Source: Nocardia coubleae NBRC 108252 (GTDB lineage Bacteria; Actinomycetota; Actinomycetes; Mycobacteriales; Mycobacteriaceae). Taken from it: 64,000 nucleotides of DNA. Below, in pieces: positions 25,483-34,849 of this stretch. The DNA lies in NCBI RefSeq assembly GCF_001612805.1, contig NZ_BDBD01000004.1, positions 248,001 through 312,000 on the forward strand. Direction: 5' to 3'. Each line of letters begins with the position of its first letter. Position 1 is the stretch's first letter. Made by a program: the position numbers and the translations under genes. The notes below the pieces were generated by a model. It saw nothing but the letters and a program-made list of their open reading frames with translations, searched no databases and was not told the DNA's origin.

Positions 25483-27060
25483 CTACTCGACCAGCCCGTC
25501 GGGGGTGAGTTCGAGGGTCCGGGTGACGCCGATGCCGTCCAGGAACCGCTGATCGTGGCTCACCACGAGCAGCGCACCCTCGAAGCTTGCCAGGGCCTGG
25601 GTAAGATGCGCCAGGCTCGGCAGGTCCAGATTGTTGGTCGGTTCGTCGAGCATCAGCAGCTTGGGCGCGGGTTCGGCGAGCAGCAGCGTCGCCAGCGCGG
25701 CCCGCAGTCGTTCCCCGCCCGACAGCGCCGACGCCGGGATGTCGGCGTCGGCACCGCGGAACAGGAAGCGCGCCAGCTGTCCCCGGATCTGCTCGGCCGA
25801 AGCGTGCGGTGCGGCACCGGCCACGTTCTCGAAAACCGTTCGCGCGTCGTCGAACACGTCGAGCCGCTGGGGCAGCAACCGCCACGCCACCTTCGGGCCC
25901 TCCGCGACGATCCGCCGCAGCAGGGTGGTCTTGCCCGCACCGTTGCGTCCGGTGAGCGCGATCCGTTCCGGCCCGCTCACCCGCAGATCGACGACGGGAC
26001 CGTTGGCCAGGCGCACCTGGTCGAGGGCGATCACGTCCTGCCCCGGGTACAGCCGGGTGCCGGGCAGTTCGATCCGGATCTCCCGGTCGGCGCGCACCGA
26101 CTCCTCGGCCTGGTCGAGGGTTTCGCGAGCGGTGTCGAGTTTGTCGATGTGGGAGTTGCGCAGCTTGCCCGCCGACACCTCGGCACTGCGCTTGCGGTTG
26201 CCCATCACGATCTTCGGCTCACGCTTGGTGTCGGACATCTTCTGCCCGTAGCGCTTTCGGCGGTCGAGTTTGATCCTGGCCGCTTCCAGTTCACGTGCCT
26301 GTTTGCGGACGTCGCTGCGCGCGTCGCGCACGGCGGCGAGCGCGGCCTGCTGTTCGGCCTCGACGACGCGTTCGTAGTCGGTGAAATTGCCGCCGAACGA
26401 CCGGATTTCACCCGCCCGCAGTTCGGCGATACCGTCCATCCGGTCGAGCAGTTCGCGGTCGTGGCTGACCACGATCACCGTGCCTGTGAACTGGCGGATC
26501 ACCGTATAGAGCCGTGCCCGCGCGACCGAGTCGAGGTTGTTGGTCGGTTCGTCGAGCAGCAGCACATCCGGTTCGCGCAGCAATTCGGCGACCAGTCCGA
26601 GCAGCACCGTCTCCCCGCCGGAGAGGGTGTCGAGGGTGCGGTCGAGGTCGGCGACGGATCCGGCCACGTAGTCGAGGCCGAGTTTGCCGAGCAGCGCGAT
26701 CGCCTCGTCCTCCACCTGCCACTGGTTGCCGACGGTGTCGAAGTCGGCGGCATCGGCCGTGCCGTGCTCGATGCGGTGCAGTGCCGCCCGCAGCGCGTCG
26801 ATCCCGAGCACGGCATCGACGCGCTGACCGGTGCGCATGCCGAGATCCTGACGCAGATACCCGAGATCACCCGGCACGGTGATCGATCCGCGGATCGGTC
26901 GCAGTTCACCGGCGATCAGCCGCAGCAGCGTGGACTTCCCGGCGCCGTTGGCACCGACCAGACCGATCTGGCCGGGCCCCATGGTGGCATCGAGGCCGTC
27001 GAAGACGACGGTGCCGTCGGGCCAGTGGAAAGTGAGATCGGAAAAAGACAGCGTAGACAT
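25483..27060 (-). CDS. ABC-F family ATPase (duplicated ABC domain, no membrane segment)
   Basis: The product is 525 residues with two ABC nucleotide-binding domains. Walker A motifs are G-A-N-G-A-G-K-S-T and G-R-N-G-A-G-K-T-T; signature motifs L-S-G-G-E occur in both, with Walker B L-L-L-D-E-P-T-N-N-L-D and L-M-L-D-E-P-T-N-N-L-D. A charged helical linker (KQARELEAARIKLDRRKR) joins them. ABC-F proteins act at the ribosomal E site as translation factors or protect against ribosome-targeting antibiotics. Which role applies is not decidable here, though it is smaller than housekeeping EttA. Start ATG 27058-27060 has GAGGTGG upstream. Confidence 0.88.
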   Translation of the reverse strand: MSTLSFSDLTFHWPDGTVVFDGLDATMGPGQIGLVGANGAGKSTLLRLIAGELRPIRGSITVPGDLGYLRQDLGMRTGQRVDAVLGIDALRAALHRIEHGTADAADFDTVGNQWQVEDEAIALLGKLGLDYVAGSVADLDRTLDTLSGGETVLLGLVAELLREPDVLLLDEPTNNLDSVARARLYTVIRQFTGTVIVVSHDRELLDRMDGIAELRAGEIRSFGGNFTDYERVVEAEQQAALAAVRDARSDVRKQARELEAARIKLDRRKRYGQKMSDTKREPKIVMGNRKRSAEVSAGKLRNSHIDKLDTARETLDQAEESVRADREIRIELPGTRLYPGQDVIALDQVRLANGPVVDLRVSGPERIALTGRNGAGKTTLLRRIVAEGPKVAWRLLPQRLDVFDDARTVFENVAGAAPHASAEQIRGQLARFLFRGADADIPASALSGGERLRAALATLLLAEPAPKLLMLDEPTNNLDLPSLAHLTQALASFEGALLVVSHDQRFLDGIGVTRTLELTPDGLVE

Positions 27061-27178
27061 GCGGACCACCTCGAGGTGCGACGGATACGCGGTGCGCACA
27101 GTGCGGACCACCCGAAAGCGCTACCTCAAGAAATCAACGCATGACTCCGATCGCCGGGAACAAGACCCTTCATTGATA
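27061..27178 (-). promoter_or_regulatory. Leader of the ABC-F gene with a possible upstream peptide
   Basis: A GTG at 27111 opens a 17-codon frame that runs in phase into the ABC-F start. The 10-mer GTGGTCCGCA occurs at both sites (near 27103-27111 and 27060-27069), giving a direct repeat over the two possible starts. Upstream peptides and attenuators are known for some ABC-F resistance genes. Whether this is a leader peptide or just an N-terminal extension cannot be told. Confidence 0.35.
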
Positions 27179-27299
27179 ACACCGGTCCCCCGGACCACGC
27201 CACCTTATTTTTTCCGCGCGTGAGCCCGCTCACCTGCATACCCTCGCTGCGCGACAGGTCACTATCGTGAAAGACGAATGCGCACAGAGGGGGTCGTGG

Positions 27300-28406
27300 A
27301 TGAAGGCCGACGTGGTCGTCCTCGGCGGCGGGTACGCCGGGATCAGCGCCGCCAAGCGCCTGGCCCGTCACCCGGGCGTCCGGGTGACGCTGCTGAATCC
27401 GGGCACCGACTTCGTGGAACGCATCCGGTTACACCAGTACATCGCGGGCACACACCGAGCCCATCGGCCGCTGCGCAGCGTCCTGCCCGACACCGTACGC
27501 ATCGTCACCGCCACCGCACAGGTCATCGACGCCCGGCACCACCACGTGCGGACCGATTCCGGCGACGAGATCGGCTACGACCACCTCGTCTACGCCCCGG
27601 GCAGCCACACCGACGACACCGGTATCGCGGGTGCGGCCGAGCATGCCGTCTCGCTCGGCACCCGCGCCGAAGCCGACCGCGCCCGCCTGCGCCTGGCCGA
27701 CCTGCCCGCCTGCGCCACGGTGACGGTGATCGGTGGCGGCCTCACCGGCATCGAAACCGCCGCCGAACTCGCCGAAACCGGTGCTGTGCGGGTGCGATTG
27801 GTGACCGGCGAACTGGGCCACAGCCTGTCCGCACAAGGGCGTGTCCGCGCGCGTACCGCCTTGGCGGCACTCGGGGTGACGGTGGTCGACCAGGTTGCCG
27901 TCACGGCGATCGCCCAGGACAAGATCACCCTCGCCGACGGCACGGTCCTCGACGCCGACCTCGCGATCACCACCACCGCCTTCGCGCCCTCGGACCTGGC
28001 CCGGTCGAGCGGGCTGGAAGTGGATGCGGCCGGGGCCATGCTCGTCGACGACACCCTGGTCAGCACAACGAGTCCGAACATCGTCGGCGCCGGTGACGCG
28101 GTCGCCCTCGGTACGAACCCGTTGCGGATGAGCTGTCAGGCCGCGGTGCCCTGCGGCGTGCACGCCGCCGAGACCGTCCTGCGAGTCCTCGCAGGACGTG
28201 AGCCGAAACCCTTGCGCCGCAAGTACATCGGCCAGTCCGTGAGCCTGGGGCGCCGTGACGCGCTCATCCAGTTCTCCGACCTCACCGACCGCCCGCTGCC
28301 CGCGGTCCTCACCGGCCGCACGGCCGCTCTGCTGAAGGAACAGGTCTGCCGTGCGACGCTGCGCGGTGGGCAGCTCGGGCCGCTGCGGACCAGCTGGACA
28401 TGGTGA
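27300..28406 (+). CDS. FAD-dependent pyridine nucleotide oxidoreductase (NDH-2-like)
   Basis: The product is 368 residues. FAD-binding G-G-G-Y-A-G starts at residue 9, the second dinucleotide motif G-G-G-L-T-G-I-E-T-A is near residue 144, and the FAD-binding G-A-G-D-A is near 262. The short form without a membrane-anchoring C-terminus resembles type II NADH dehydrogenase/AIF-like oxidoreductases. Substrate unknown. ATG 27300-27302 with AGAGGGGG upstream is preferred to the in-frame GTG 27267. A GNAT acetyltransferase follows on the same strand. Confidence 0.83.
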   Translation: MKADVVVLGGGYAGISAAKRLARHPGVRVTLLNPGTDFVERIRLHQYIAGTHRAHRPLRSVLPDTVRIVTATAQVIDARHHHVRTDSGDEIGYDHLVYAPGSHTDDTGIAGAAEHAVSLGTRAEADRARLRLADLPACATVTVIGGGLTGIETAAELAETGAVRVRLVTGELGHSLSAQGRVRARTALAALGVTVVDQVAVTAIAQDKITLADGTVLDADLAITTTAFAPSDLARSSGLEVDAAGAMLVDDTLVSTTSPNIVGAGDAVALGTNPLRMSCQAAVPCGVHAAETVLRVLAGREPKPLRRKYIGQSVSLGRRDALIQFSDLTDRPLPAVLTGRTAALLKEQVCRATLRGGQLGPLRTSWTW

Positions 28407-28471
28407 ACACCGGACGGGCGATCGACAACCGGCGGGCGAGCAGCGCCCACCGTCAGTGGAAGGTGACAGAT

Positions 28472-29077
28472 GTGTTGACCACAGTGCGCGCGGCGAAACA
28501 GGCCGACGTGGGGGCGCTGGCCGAAACCTTGGCCTCGGCGTTCCAGCACGACCCGGTGATGAGCTGGATCCTGCCGGACCCGCAGCGCCGGGCCGCCGGT
28601 CTGCCGTGGTTCTTCGGTGCGATGGCCAGGCACTACTTCGTTCCGCTCGGCGCCTGCGAACTCGCGACCCGACCCGACGGCACCATCGGCGGTGCGACCC
28701 TGTGGGCCCCGCCGGGACCATACGGTTCCTTCGGCGCCGACCTGCGGGCCATGCCCGGACTGTGGCGGGCGTTCGGCCGCCGGATCCTGGCGGGCAAGAC
28801 GGTCGGCGACCTGCTGAAGAAGCACCATCCGAGCCGACCGCACTGGTACCTGTCGGTGATCGGCACCGCCCCCGACGTGCGTGGTGGCGGCTACGGCGGG
28901 GCGCTGCTGCGCTCACGCCTGGACCGCTGCGACGCCGAGGGCACCGCCGCCTACCTCGAATCGAGCAACGCCGACAACATCGCCTACTACGAACGTTTCG
29001 GCTTCGTCGTCACCGGCGAACTGCACCTGCCCGACGGGCCGTCGGTGTGGCCGATGTGGCGCGAACCTAGAGCTTGA
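28472..29077 (+). CDS. GNAT family N-acetyltransferase
   Basis: The product is 201 residues. The acetyl-CoA-binding motif is D-V-R-G-G-G-Y-G-G-A-L-L (R-x-x-G-x-G/A), followed by the closing N-I-A-Y-Y-E-R-F-G-F element. The family acetylates amines of small molecules or proteins; the acceptor is unknown. The GTG 28472 with GGAAGG eight bases upstream is preferred. An earlier ATG (28400) overlapping the oxidoreductase stop would add 24 poorly conserved residues. Its end overlaps apt tail-to-tail by 11 bases. Confidence 0.8.
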   Translation: MLTTVRAAKQADVGALAETLASAFQHDPVMSWILPDPQRRAAGLPWFFGAMARHYFVPLGACELATRPDGTIGGATLWAPPGPYGSFGADLRAMPGLWRAFGRRILAGKTVGDLLKKHHPSRPHWYLSVIGTAPDVRGGGYGGALLRSRLDRCDAEGTAAYLESSNADNIAYYERFGFVVTGELHLPDGPSVWPMWREPRA

Positions 29078-29639
29078 CGATCGAGGTCAGCGGGTAGTCA
29101 CCCTGGTGCTCGCGGCCCTTCAGGAACTCCAGTTCCAGCACGACCGCCGCCGCGACCACCTCGGCACCGACCTCGGTGAACAGGCCCGCCGCCGCGGCGA
29201 GGGTGCCGCCGGTGGCGAGGACGTCGTCGAGCAGCAGGATGCGCTTGCCCGCGAGCTCCACCCCGTCGGCGGGGATCTCCAGTGCGGCGCTGCCGTATTC
29301 GAGCTGATACTCGCGCGAGACGACCGGCGGGGGCAGCTTGCCACCCTTGCGGATGGCCAGCACACCGGTGCCGAGGGTGGCGGCCACTCCGGCGCCGAGC
29401 AGGAAGCCGCGCGCGTCCACCCCGGCGACCAGGTCCACGTCGGTGGCGACGGCGGCGAAGCAGTCGATGACCGCGCGGAAGCCCTCGGCATCGGCGAAGA
29501 CGGGGGTGAGATCGGCGAAACGCACGCCGGGGGTGGGGAAGTCGTCGTGCCAGCGGGTGAGCCGGGCGACCGCGTCGGCGGCCTTGTCGGTCCGTTCGCC
29601 GGCCTGATCGGCGGATTCGACCACCGCGTGCTTACTCAT
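29067..29639 (-). CDS. apt: Adenine phosphoribosyltransferase
   Basis: This enzyme salvages adenine to AMP with phosphoribosyl pyrophosphate. The 190-residue product has D-F-P-x-P-G-V-x-F-x-D-L-T-P, G-V-D-A-R-G-F-L-L-G, the R-K-x-G-K-L-P segment, and the PRPP-binding motif L-L-L-D-D-V-L-A-T-G-G-T. ATG 29637-29639 has AGAGGTGG upstream. The next gene upstream is the dppA-like lipoprotein, as in mycobacteria (Rv2584c with Rv2585c). Confidence 0.94.
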   Translation of the reverse strand: MSKHAVVESADQAGERTDKAADAVARLTRWHDDFPTPGVRFADLTPVFADAEGFRAVIDCFAAVATDVDLVAGVDARGFLLGAGVAATLGTGVLAIRKGGKLPPPVVSREYQLEYGSAALEIPADGVELAGKRILLLDDVLATGGTLAAAAGLFTEVGAEVVAAAVVLELEFLKGREHQGDYPLTSIVKL

Positions 29640-29665
29640 CGCCACCTCTGTCTCACGTCCACGAC

Positions 29666-31378
29666 TCACCGCTGCAACACCCAGCGATCCATATTCCACC
29701 CGGTGCCCGCCTGCGTCGGCCCGGGGATCCCGTTCTGCATGCCGTTACCGAACGCGATGGTGCGCGGAGTGGCGAACAACGGGATGCTCGGCAGCTGCGC
29801 CCACAGCAGGTTCTCGGCCTCGGTCAGCAGATTCAGCGTCGCGGTCGAATCGGTCTCGCCCGCAAGCTGATCGGTGATGGCATCGTAGCGAGCGTTCCCG
29901 AAACCTCCCGCATCGAGCCCGTTACCCGCCCGCAAAGCGGCGAACGCGGCGACACCGGTCGCCGATCCGGCCGGTCCCGGCACCGCCGCCGTGCTGCCGA
30001 GCACCGCGTCCACCGCGCCCTCGCCGAGCTTGGCCGGCGTGAAATCCGGTGCGCCCGCGTCGACGACGGTGATGCCGGCCCCACGGCAGGATTCCGCGAT
30101 CATCGCCACGGTCTTCGCCCGGCGGGCATCGGGGGTCAGGTAGCCGATCCGGATGGTCGGCTGGGCGGTACCCGCCGAGGCGAGTGTCGCTGTGGCGCCT
30201 GGGATATCGGTGCCGCGATAGCGGTCACCGGACCCGGAGACAGCGCCGTAGTACAGCGAATCCTGTTGCACCACCCGCGAATTCAAGGTTCCCGAGCCGA
30301 GGCCGCGTGGGGGCACCTCACCGGCCTTGCCGAGGGTGTCGAACAGGGCCTGGCGCGGGACGCACTGGGCGAAGGCACGTCGCGTCTCCACCCGGGCGAA
30401 CACCCCGCCCGTGCCGAGCACGAGCTGTTCGGCGCCGCGGCCGGGGACGGTCTGCTCGTCGAATCCCTCCAGGGCCAGGTCGGTCACCGAGCCGGCGCCG
30501 AGGTCGACCACGCCGAGCGCGTTCTCCTTGGCCTTGGCCGCGTAGTCGGTGCCCTTGGGCCAGACCACGATGCGGCTGGTCTCGGGTGCCGATCCCCACC
30601 ACTTCTCGTTGGCGACGAGCACCAAACCGTCGGCTGCGGTGAAGGATTCGATGCGGTACGGACCCGACGACGGGAACCTGGTGAGATCCAGTTCGCCCGG
30701 CGCCATGGTCCAGCCCGAGTTCCAGAAGTCGGCGATCCGGCCGATCACCGCGCCGTCACCGGACTGCAACGCGTCGACCACGTTCGGTACACCGACCGCC
30801 TGGGCCACCACGTGGGCCGGCATCAGCTCGGCGGCGGTGAACAGGGTGCGCCACGGCAGGTAGTGCCTGCCGGGACGGAATACCACGGTGGCGTCCTTGG
30901 ACCCCGGCTGGCAGTCCACCCGCTCGATGTCGTCGTAGCCGTCGGTGCTCGCGGCGTCGAACATCGGTGCCTGGCCGCGGTCACCCGGCCGGGTGAACCG
31001 GCCCGACCGGGCCGACCAGGCGAGCACCAGATCGTCACAGGACGTCGCGACCCCGTCGGAGTACACCCCGTCGGGATTGAGCCGGTACTGCACGGTCTGG
31101 GTCTCGCCCGGCACCTCCTTGGCGGTGCCCGCGTCGGTGTCGGCGACCTGCTGACCGTCGGGTCCGGTGTAGAAGAACCCGGTGAGCACGCGGCCGAACA
31201 CCGCCGCCGCGCCGCTGCTCGCGCCGAGGGTGCTGCCGCCGTTGTAGCTGGCGACCGCCGCGTCGACGGCGTAACCGATCGAGGGCACCTGGTTCTTGGT
31301 CGAACACCCGGTCACCAGACCGGCGCCGACGCCTGCCGCGGCGAGGACGGTGATCAGCCGAATCGTGCTGCGTCGCAT
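29666..31378 (-). CDS. Solute-binding lipoprotein of peptide/nickel type (Rv2585c-like)
   Basis: The product is 570 residues. The signal peptide ends with L-V-T-G-C-S (lipobox, Cys about 25). The mature part has the peptide-binding protein (SBP family 5) segments Y-R-L-N-P-D-G-V-Y-S-D-G and F-P-S-S-G-P-Y-R-I-E-S-F. There are no permease or ATPase genes nearby, so it either serves a distant transporter or has another envelope role. It lies 22 bp downstream of secF with the same direction, preserving the mycobacterial order. Confidence 0.85.
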   Translation of the reverse strand: MRRSTIRLITVLAAAGVGAGLVTGCSTKNQVPSIGYAVDAAVASYNGGSTLGASSGAAAVFGRVLTGFFYTGPDGQQVADTDAGTAKEVPGETQTVQYRLNPDGVYSDGVATSCDDLVLAWSARSGRFTRPGDRGQAPMFDAASTDGYDDIERVDCQPGSKDATVVFRPGRHYLPWRTLFTAAELMPAHVVAQAVGVPNVVDALQSGDGAVIGRIADFWNSGWTMAPGELDLTRFPSSGPYRIESFTAADGLVLVANEKWWGSAPETSRIVVWPKGTDYAAKAKENALGVVDLGAGSVTDLALEGFDEQTVPGRGAEQLVLGTGGVFARVETRRAFAQCVPRQALFDTLGKAGEVPPRGLGSGTLNSRVVQQDSLYYGAVSGSGDRYRGTDIPGATATLASAGTAQPTIRIGYLTPDARRAKTVAMIAESCRGAGITVVDAGAPDFTPAKLGEGAVDAVLGSTAAVPGPAGSATGVAAFAALRAGNGLDAGGFGNARYDAITDQLAGETDSTATLNLLTEAENLLWAQLPSIPLFATPRTIAFGNGMQNGIPGPTQAGTGWNMDRWVLQR

Positions 31379-31400
31379 GATGAGACCCCTGCTCGTGCCG

Positions 31401-32579
31401 TCAGTGCCTGCCCTTGTGCCGCTTTCCGCTCGGCCGCGCGCCGGGCCTGGGCGCACCGGCGTCTGTAGGCCGGGGACCGCGCGCCGCGCGGGCTCCCGCC
31501 GTCACCGGCACACGCGTGGTGCCACCACCGGCGCGCTTGTCGAGCACCTTCTTGGTGTGCGCGGCGACCGGACCCCAGCGTTCCTTGATCGACACCAGCA
31601 CCGGAACGGCGAGGAAGATCGAGGAGTAGGCACCGACGATCATGCCGACCAGCTGTACCAGCGCGAGGTCCTTCAGTGTGCCGACACCGAGCATCCACAC
31701 CGCGATCACCAGCATGCCGATGATCGGCAGGATGCCGATGACGGTGGTGCTGATCGAGCGCATCAGGGTCTGGTTGGCGGCCAGGTTGGCCTGTTCGGCG
31801 TAGGTCCGCTTGTGCAGGTGCAGGACGCCGCGGGTGTTCTCCTCGACCTTGTCGAAGACGACCACGTTGTCGTAGAGCACATAACCGAGAATCGTGAGCA
31901 GACCGATCACCGCGGCCGGGGTCACCTCGAACCCGACCAGCGAATAGATGCCCGCCGTGACGATGAGGTTGAAGAACAGCGACACGATCGCCGCGATCGA
32001 CATGTCGCGTTCGAAGCGGATGGCGATGTAGATCATCGTCAGCGCCACGAACACCGCGAGCGCGATCAGCGCCTTCTGGGTGATCTGGCCACCCCAGGTC
32101 TCGCTGATCTCGGCGATGCTGATGGCTTCCAGGCCGACCGAGGTGCCCGACTCCTGCTCGAGCATCGCGCGCAACGCGCCCTGCAGCTGGTCGGTCTGGT
32201 CCTTGTCGAGGGTCTCCGAGCGCACCTGGATGGTCGCGGCGGAACCGGAACCGACCTCCTGCACCGTCACCGGGCCGTGGCCGAGGGTCTCGGCGTAGAC
32301 GTCCTCCACCTCCTGGGTGGTGACATTCGCGAGCGCCGGGACCTGGATGCGCGAGCCGCCCTCGAAGTCGATACCGAGGGTGAATCCGCGCACCGCGATG
32401 CTCAGCAGCGAGATCAGCAGCAGCACCGCCGACATCGTGTAGAAGAACTTGCGCCTGCTGACGATCGGGAAGCCACCGGTACCGGTGTAGAGCCGTTCGA
32501 AGAACCCGTGCTGCGGGGACGCGGTGGGCTCGGCCTTGTCCAGGTTCAGCGATTCAGTCGTCGGATCGGCATTTCTCAT
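31401..32579 (-). CDS. secF: Protein translocase subunit SecF
   Basis: The product is 392 residues. It has one N-terminal membrane helix, a periplasmic domain with the family motif G-I-D-F-E-G-G, and five further helices containing Y-I-A-I-R-F and the G-Y-V-L-Y-D-N-V-V-V-F-D-K element. The tail is basic (RPSGKRHKGRH). SecDF uses the proton gradient to pull proteins across after SecA. ATG overlaps the secD stop by four bases (ATGA at 32576-32579), so the two are cotranslated. Confidence 0.95.
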   Translation of the reverse strand: MRNADPTTESLNLDKAEPTASPQHGFFERLYTGTGGFPIVSRRKFFYTMSAVLLLISLLSIAVRGFTLGIDFEGGSRIQVPALANVTTQEVEDVYAETLGHGPVTVQEVGSGSAATIQVRSETLDKDQTDQLQGALRAMLEQESGTSVGLEAISIAEISETWGGQITQKALIALAVFVALTMIYIAIRFERDMSIAAIVSLFFNLIVTAGIYSLVGFEVTPAAVIGLLTILGYVLYDNVVVFDKVEENTRGVLHLHKRTYAEQANLAANQTLMRSISTTVIGILPIIGMLVIAVWMLGVGTLKDLALVQLVGMIVGAYSSIFLAVPVLVSIKERWGPVAAHTKKVLDKRAGGGTTRVPVTAGARAARGPRPTDAGAPRPGARPSGKRHKGRH

Positions 32580-34294
32580 CGTGACATCTCCTTCGGCCGG
32601 ACCTGGCCCGCGCCACGTTCCCTGGCGATCTGCTGCACCGAACCCAAGCCGTTCACCGACGGTTTCGCCCAGAACGGCGAGCGCGAGGCGAGCATCAACA
32701 ACGGGGCGGTGACCAGGTAGAGCACGATCACGTCGAGCACGGTGGTGACACCGAGGGTGAACGCGAAGCCCTTCACCTGACCGGCGGCGAGCAGGTACAG
32801 CACGACCGAGGCGATCAGGCTGACCGTCTTACCCGAGAGGTTGGTCCGCTGCGCGCGGGCCCAACCGCGCGGCACGGCCGAACGGAAGCTGCGGCCCTCG
32901 CGCATCTCGTCCTTGATGCGTTCGAAGAACACGACGAACGAGTCGGCGGTCAGACCGATACCGATGATCAGACCGGCGATACCGGCCAGGTCGAGGGTGA
33001 ACCCGATCCAGCGCCCGAGCAGCACGATGATGCCGTACACGGCGAAACCGGCGGCGATCAGCGAGAACCCGGCGAGGAAGCCGAGCATCCGGTACACGAA
33101 CAGGCAGTACAGCAGCACCGCGAGCAGACCGACCGCACCGGCGAGCAGACCGGCCTTGAGCGCGGCCAGGCCGAGCGTGGCCGACACCGTCTCCGCCTCG
33201 GAGGTGGTGAACGACAGCGGCAGCGAGCCGTACTTGAGGGTGTTGGCCAGCTCGCTCGCGCTGTCGGCGGTGAAGCTGCCCGAGATGGAGGTGCTGCCGC
33301 CGAGCTGCGGACCCTGCTGCACCTGCGGGGCGCTCACGACCTTCGAGTCGAGCACGAACGCGACCCGCTTGTTGACGTACTCGCCGGTGAGCGCGGCCCA
33401 GGCGTCCGTTCCGGTGGAACGGAACTCGAGGTTCACCTCGTGGCGGGCCTGCTGGGCGTTGAAGCCCGAGGTGGCGTCGGCGATCTCCTGGCCGTCGATG
33501 CGGCTCGGGCCGAGCAGGAACACCTCGGTGCCGTCCTGCGAGCAGGTGACCAGCGGCAGGGCCGGGTCGTCGTTACCGGCCAGCGGGTCGGGCTTGGTGC
33601 AGTCCATGCTCATGACCGCGACCTGCTGCATGTTCTGGTCGGTGCTCTGCCGCAGCGCCTTGGCGTCGGCGATCTCCTTGGCCTGCTGCTGGGCGGGCGT
33701 GAGATCGGCGGGCGGCGGGGTCGGCGTCGGCGGGGCCTGAGCCGGGAACACGCGCGACTGCGGCGCCGGGGTGGTCGCCTCGGGCGCGGGGGTCGCGGGA
33801 TCGCCGGTCGCGGGCGCGTTCGGGTCGCCGGTCGCGGGAGCCTGACCGGGCGAGTTCGGGTCGGCGGACGGCGCACCGGGCACCGGTTGCTGCGGTGCGG
33901 CGCCACCGGTCTGCGGCTGGGTCGCGCCGAGCACCGGACGGATGTAGAGCTTGGCGGTGGTGGCCAGGGCGCGCGCCTGCTGGCTTTCCTCACCCGGCAC
34001 CGTGATCACGAGGTTGGTGCCGTCGATGACCACCTCGGAGCCCGAGACGCCGAGGCCGTTCACACGGTTCTCGATGATCTCCTGCGCCTTCTGCAGGCTC
34101 TCGCGGCTCGGTTCGTTGCCGTCGGGGGTACGCGCGGTCAGCGTGACGCGGGTGCCGCCCTGCAGATCGATACCGAGCTTGGGCTTGGGCGAATGGTCAC
34201 CGGTGAAGAACACCAGCGCGTAGATCACGGCCAGCAGCGCGGCGTAGACGCCGAGCAACCGGAACGGATGCGCCGATCCTTGGGAAGGTGGCAC
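32576..34294 (-). CDS. secD: Protein translocase subunit SecD
   Basis: The product is 572 residues. The first helix precedes L-G-I-D-L-Q-G-G-T-R. The periplasmic part contains an actinobacterial Pro/Ala/Thr-rich insertion at about 128-205. The C-terminal half has six helices including the segment G-F-T-L-D-L-A-G-I-A-G-L-I-I-G-I-G and the D-S-F-V-V-F-F-E-R-I-K-D-E signature. It forms a complex with SecF and helps late protein export. Start GTG 34292-34294. Confidence 0.95.
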   Translation of the reverse strand: MPPSQGSAHPFRLLGVYAALLAVIYALVFFTGDHSPKPKLGIDLQGGTRVTLTARTPDGNEPSRESLQKAQEIIENRVNGLGVSGSEVVIDGTNLVITVPGEESQQARALATTAKLYIRPVLGATQPQTGGAAPQQPVPGAPSADPNSPGQAPATGDPNAPATGDPATPAPEATTPAPQSRVFPAQAPPTPTPPPADLTPAQQQAKEIADAKALRQSTDQNMQQVAVMSMDCTKPDPLAGNDDPALPLVTCSQDGTEVFLLGPSRIDGQEIADATSGFNAQQARHEVNLEFRSTGTDAWAALTGEYVNKRVAFVLDSKVVSAPQVQQGPQLGGSTSISGSFTADSASELANTLKYGSLPLSFTTSEAETVSATLGLAALKAGLLAGAVGLLAVLLYCLFVYRMLGFLAGFSLIAAGFAVYGIIVLLGRWIGFTLDLAGIAGLIIGIGLTADSFVVFFERIKDEMREGRSFRSAVPRGWARAQRTNLSGKTVSLIASVVLYLLAAGQVKGFAFTLGVTTVLDVIVLYLVTAPLLMLASRSPFWAKPSVNGLGSVQQIARERGAGQVRPKEMSR

Positions 34295-34334
34295 AGCAGG
34301 TCATCTCCTAGGCGGAAGTCGAGGCCGAATCGGT

Positions 34335-34350
34335 GGGCACAACAGTGCCC
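34335..34350. other. Small hairpin between yajC and secD
   Basis: Arms GGGCAC (34335-34340) and GTGCCC (34345-34350) enclose a 4-base loop in the 100-bp gap, followed by the palindrome GCCCGGCCGGGC (overlapping 34347-34358). It may tune secD expression relative to yajC, but no direct evidence exists. Confidence 0.35.
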
Positions 34351-34394
34351 GGCCGGGCGCGCTCGTACGTCGCCCGGCGGGGGAAGGGAACTGC

Positions 34395-34739
34395 TCAGGA
34401 GTCCTTGGTCAGCCGGGTCTCGGTCTGATCGACGGCCTCTTCGACGGGGGCGTCGGTCGCGTCGGCGGTCTCGGCGGCCACCGGCTCCTCGACGCGCACC
34501 TCGCGGATGGCCTGACGCAGCCAGGTGGTGACGACGTCCTCGGCGATCTCCAGGTCGACGGTCGAATCGTCGATATCGACGACTGTGCCGTACAGGCCCG
34601 ACGTGGTGACAACCTGGTCACCGACCTTCAGGCTCTCCTGCATGCTCGCGACCTTCTCGGCCTCCCGCTTCTGTTTACGGATACCGAAGAACATCGGCAC
34701 GAGCAGGGCCAGGATCAGCAGCGGAAACAGGAAGTCCAT
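34395..34739 (-). CDS. yajC: Preprotein translocase subunit YajC
   Basis: The product is 114 residues. One N-terminal helix (about 3-20) is followed by the family segment R-K-Q-K-R-E-A-E-K, the motif L-K-V-G-D-Q-V-V-T-T-S-G-L-Y-G-T-V and an acidic C-terminal tail (VEEPVAAETADA). It is a partner of SecDF. It leads a yajC-secD-secF-lipoprotein order that matches Rv2588c-Rv2585c. Confidence 0.93.
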   Translation of the reverse strand: MDFLFPLLILALLVPMFFGIRKQKREAEKVASMQESLKVGDQVVTTSGLYGTVVDIDDSTVDLEIAEDVVTTWLRQAIREVRVEEPVAAETADATDAPVEEAVDQTETRLTKDS

Positions 34740-34849
34740 CGTCGAAGTCAGTCCCTAGTCAGTGGTGGACGGTGCAGGTACGCCTGACAGTCTGCCAGTT
34801 CCCCGCCGCGCCGACACACCGGACACCGCCGCGCGCGGCGAAACCCCGG

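Noticed and set aside
29067..29077. Frameshift or fusion between the GNAT gene and apt
   Set aside because: The two genes are on opposite strands and simply overlap tail-to-tail by 11 bases.
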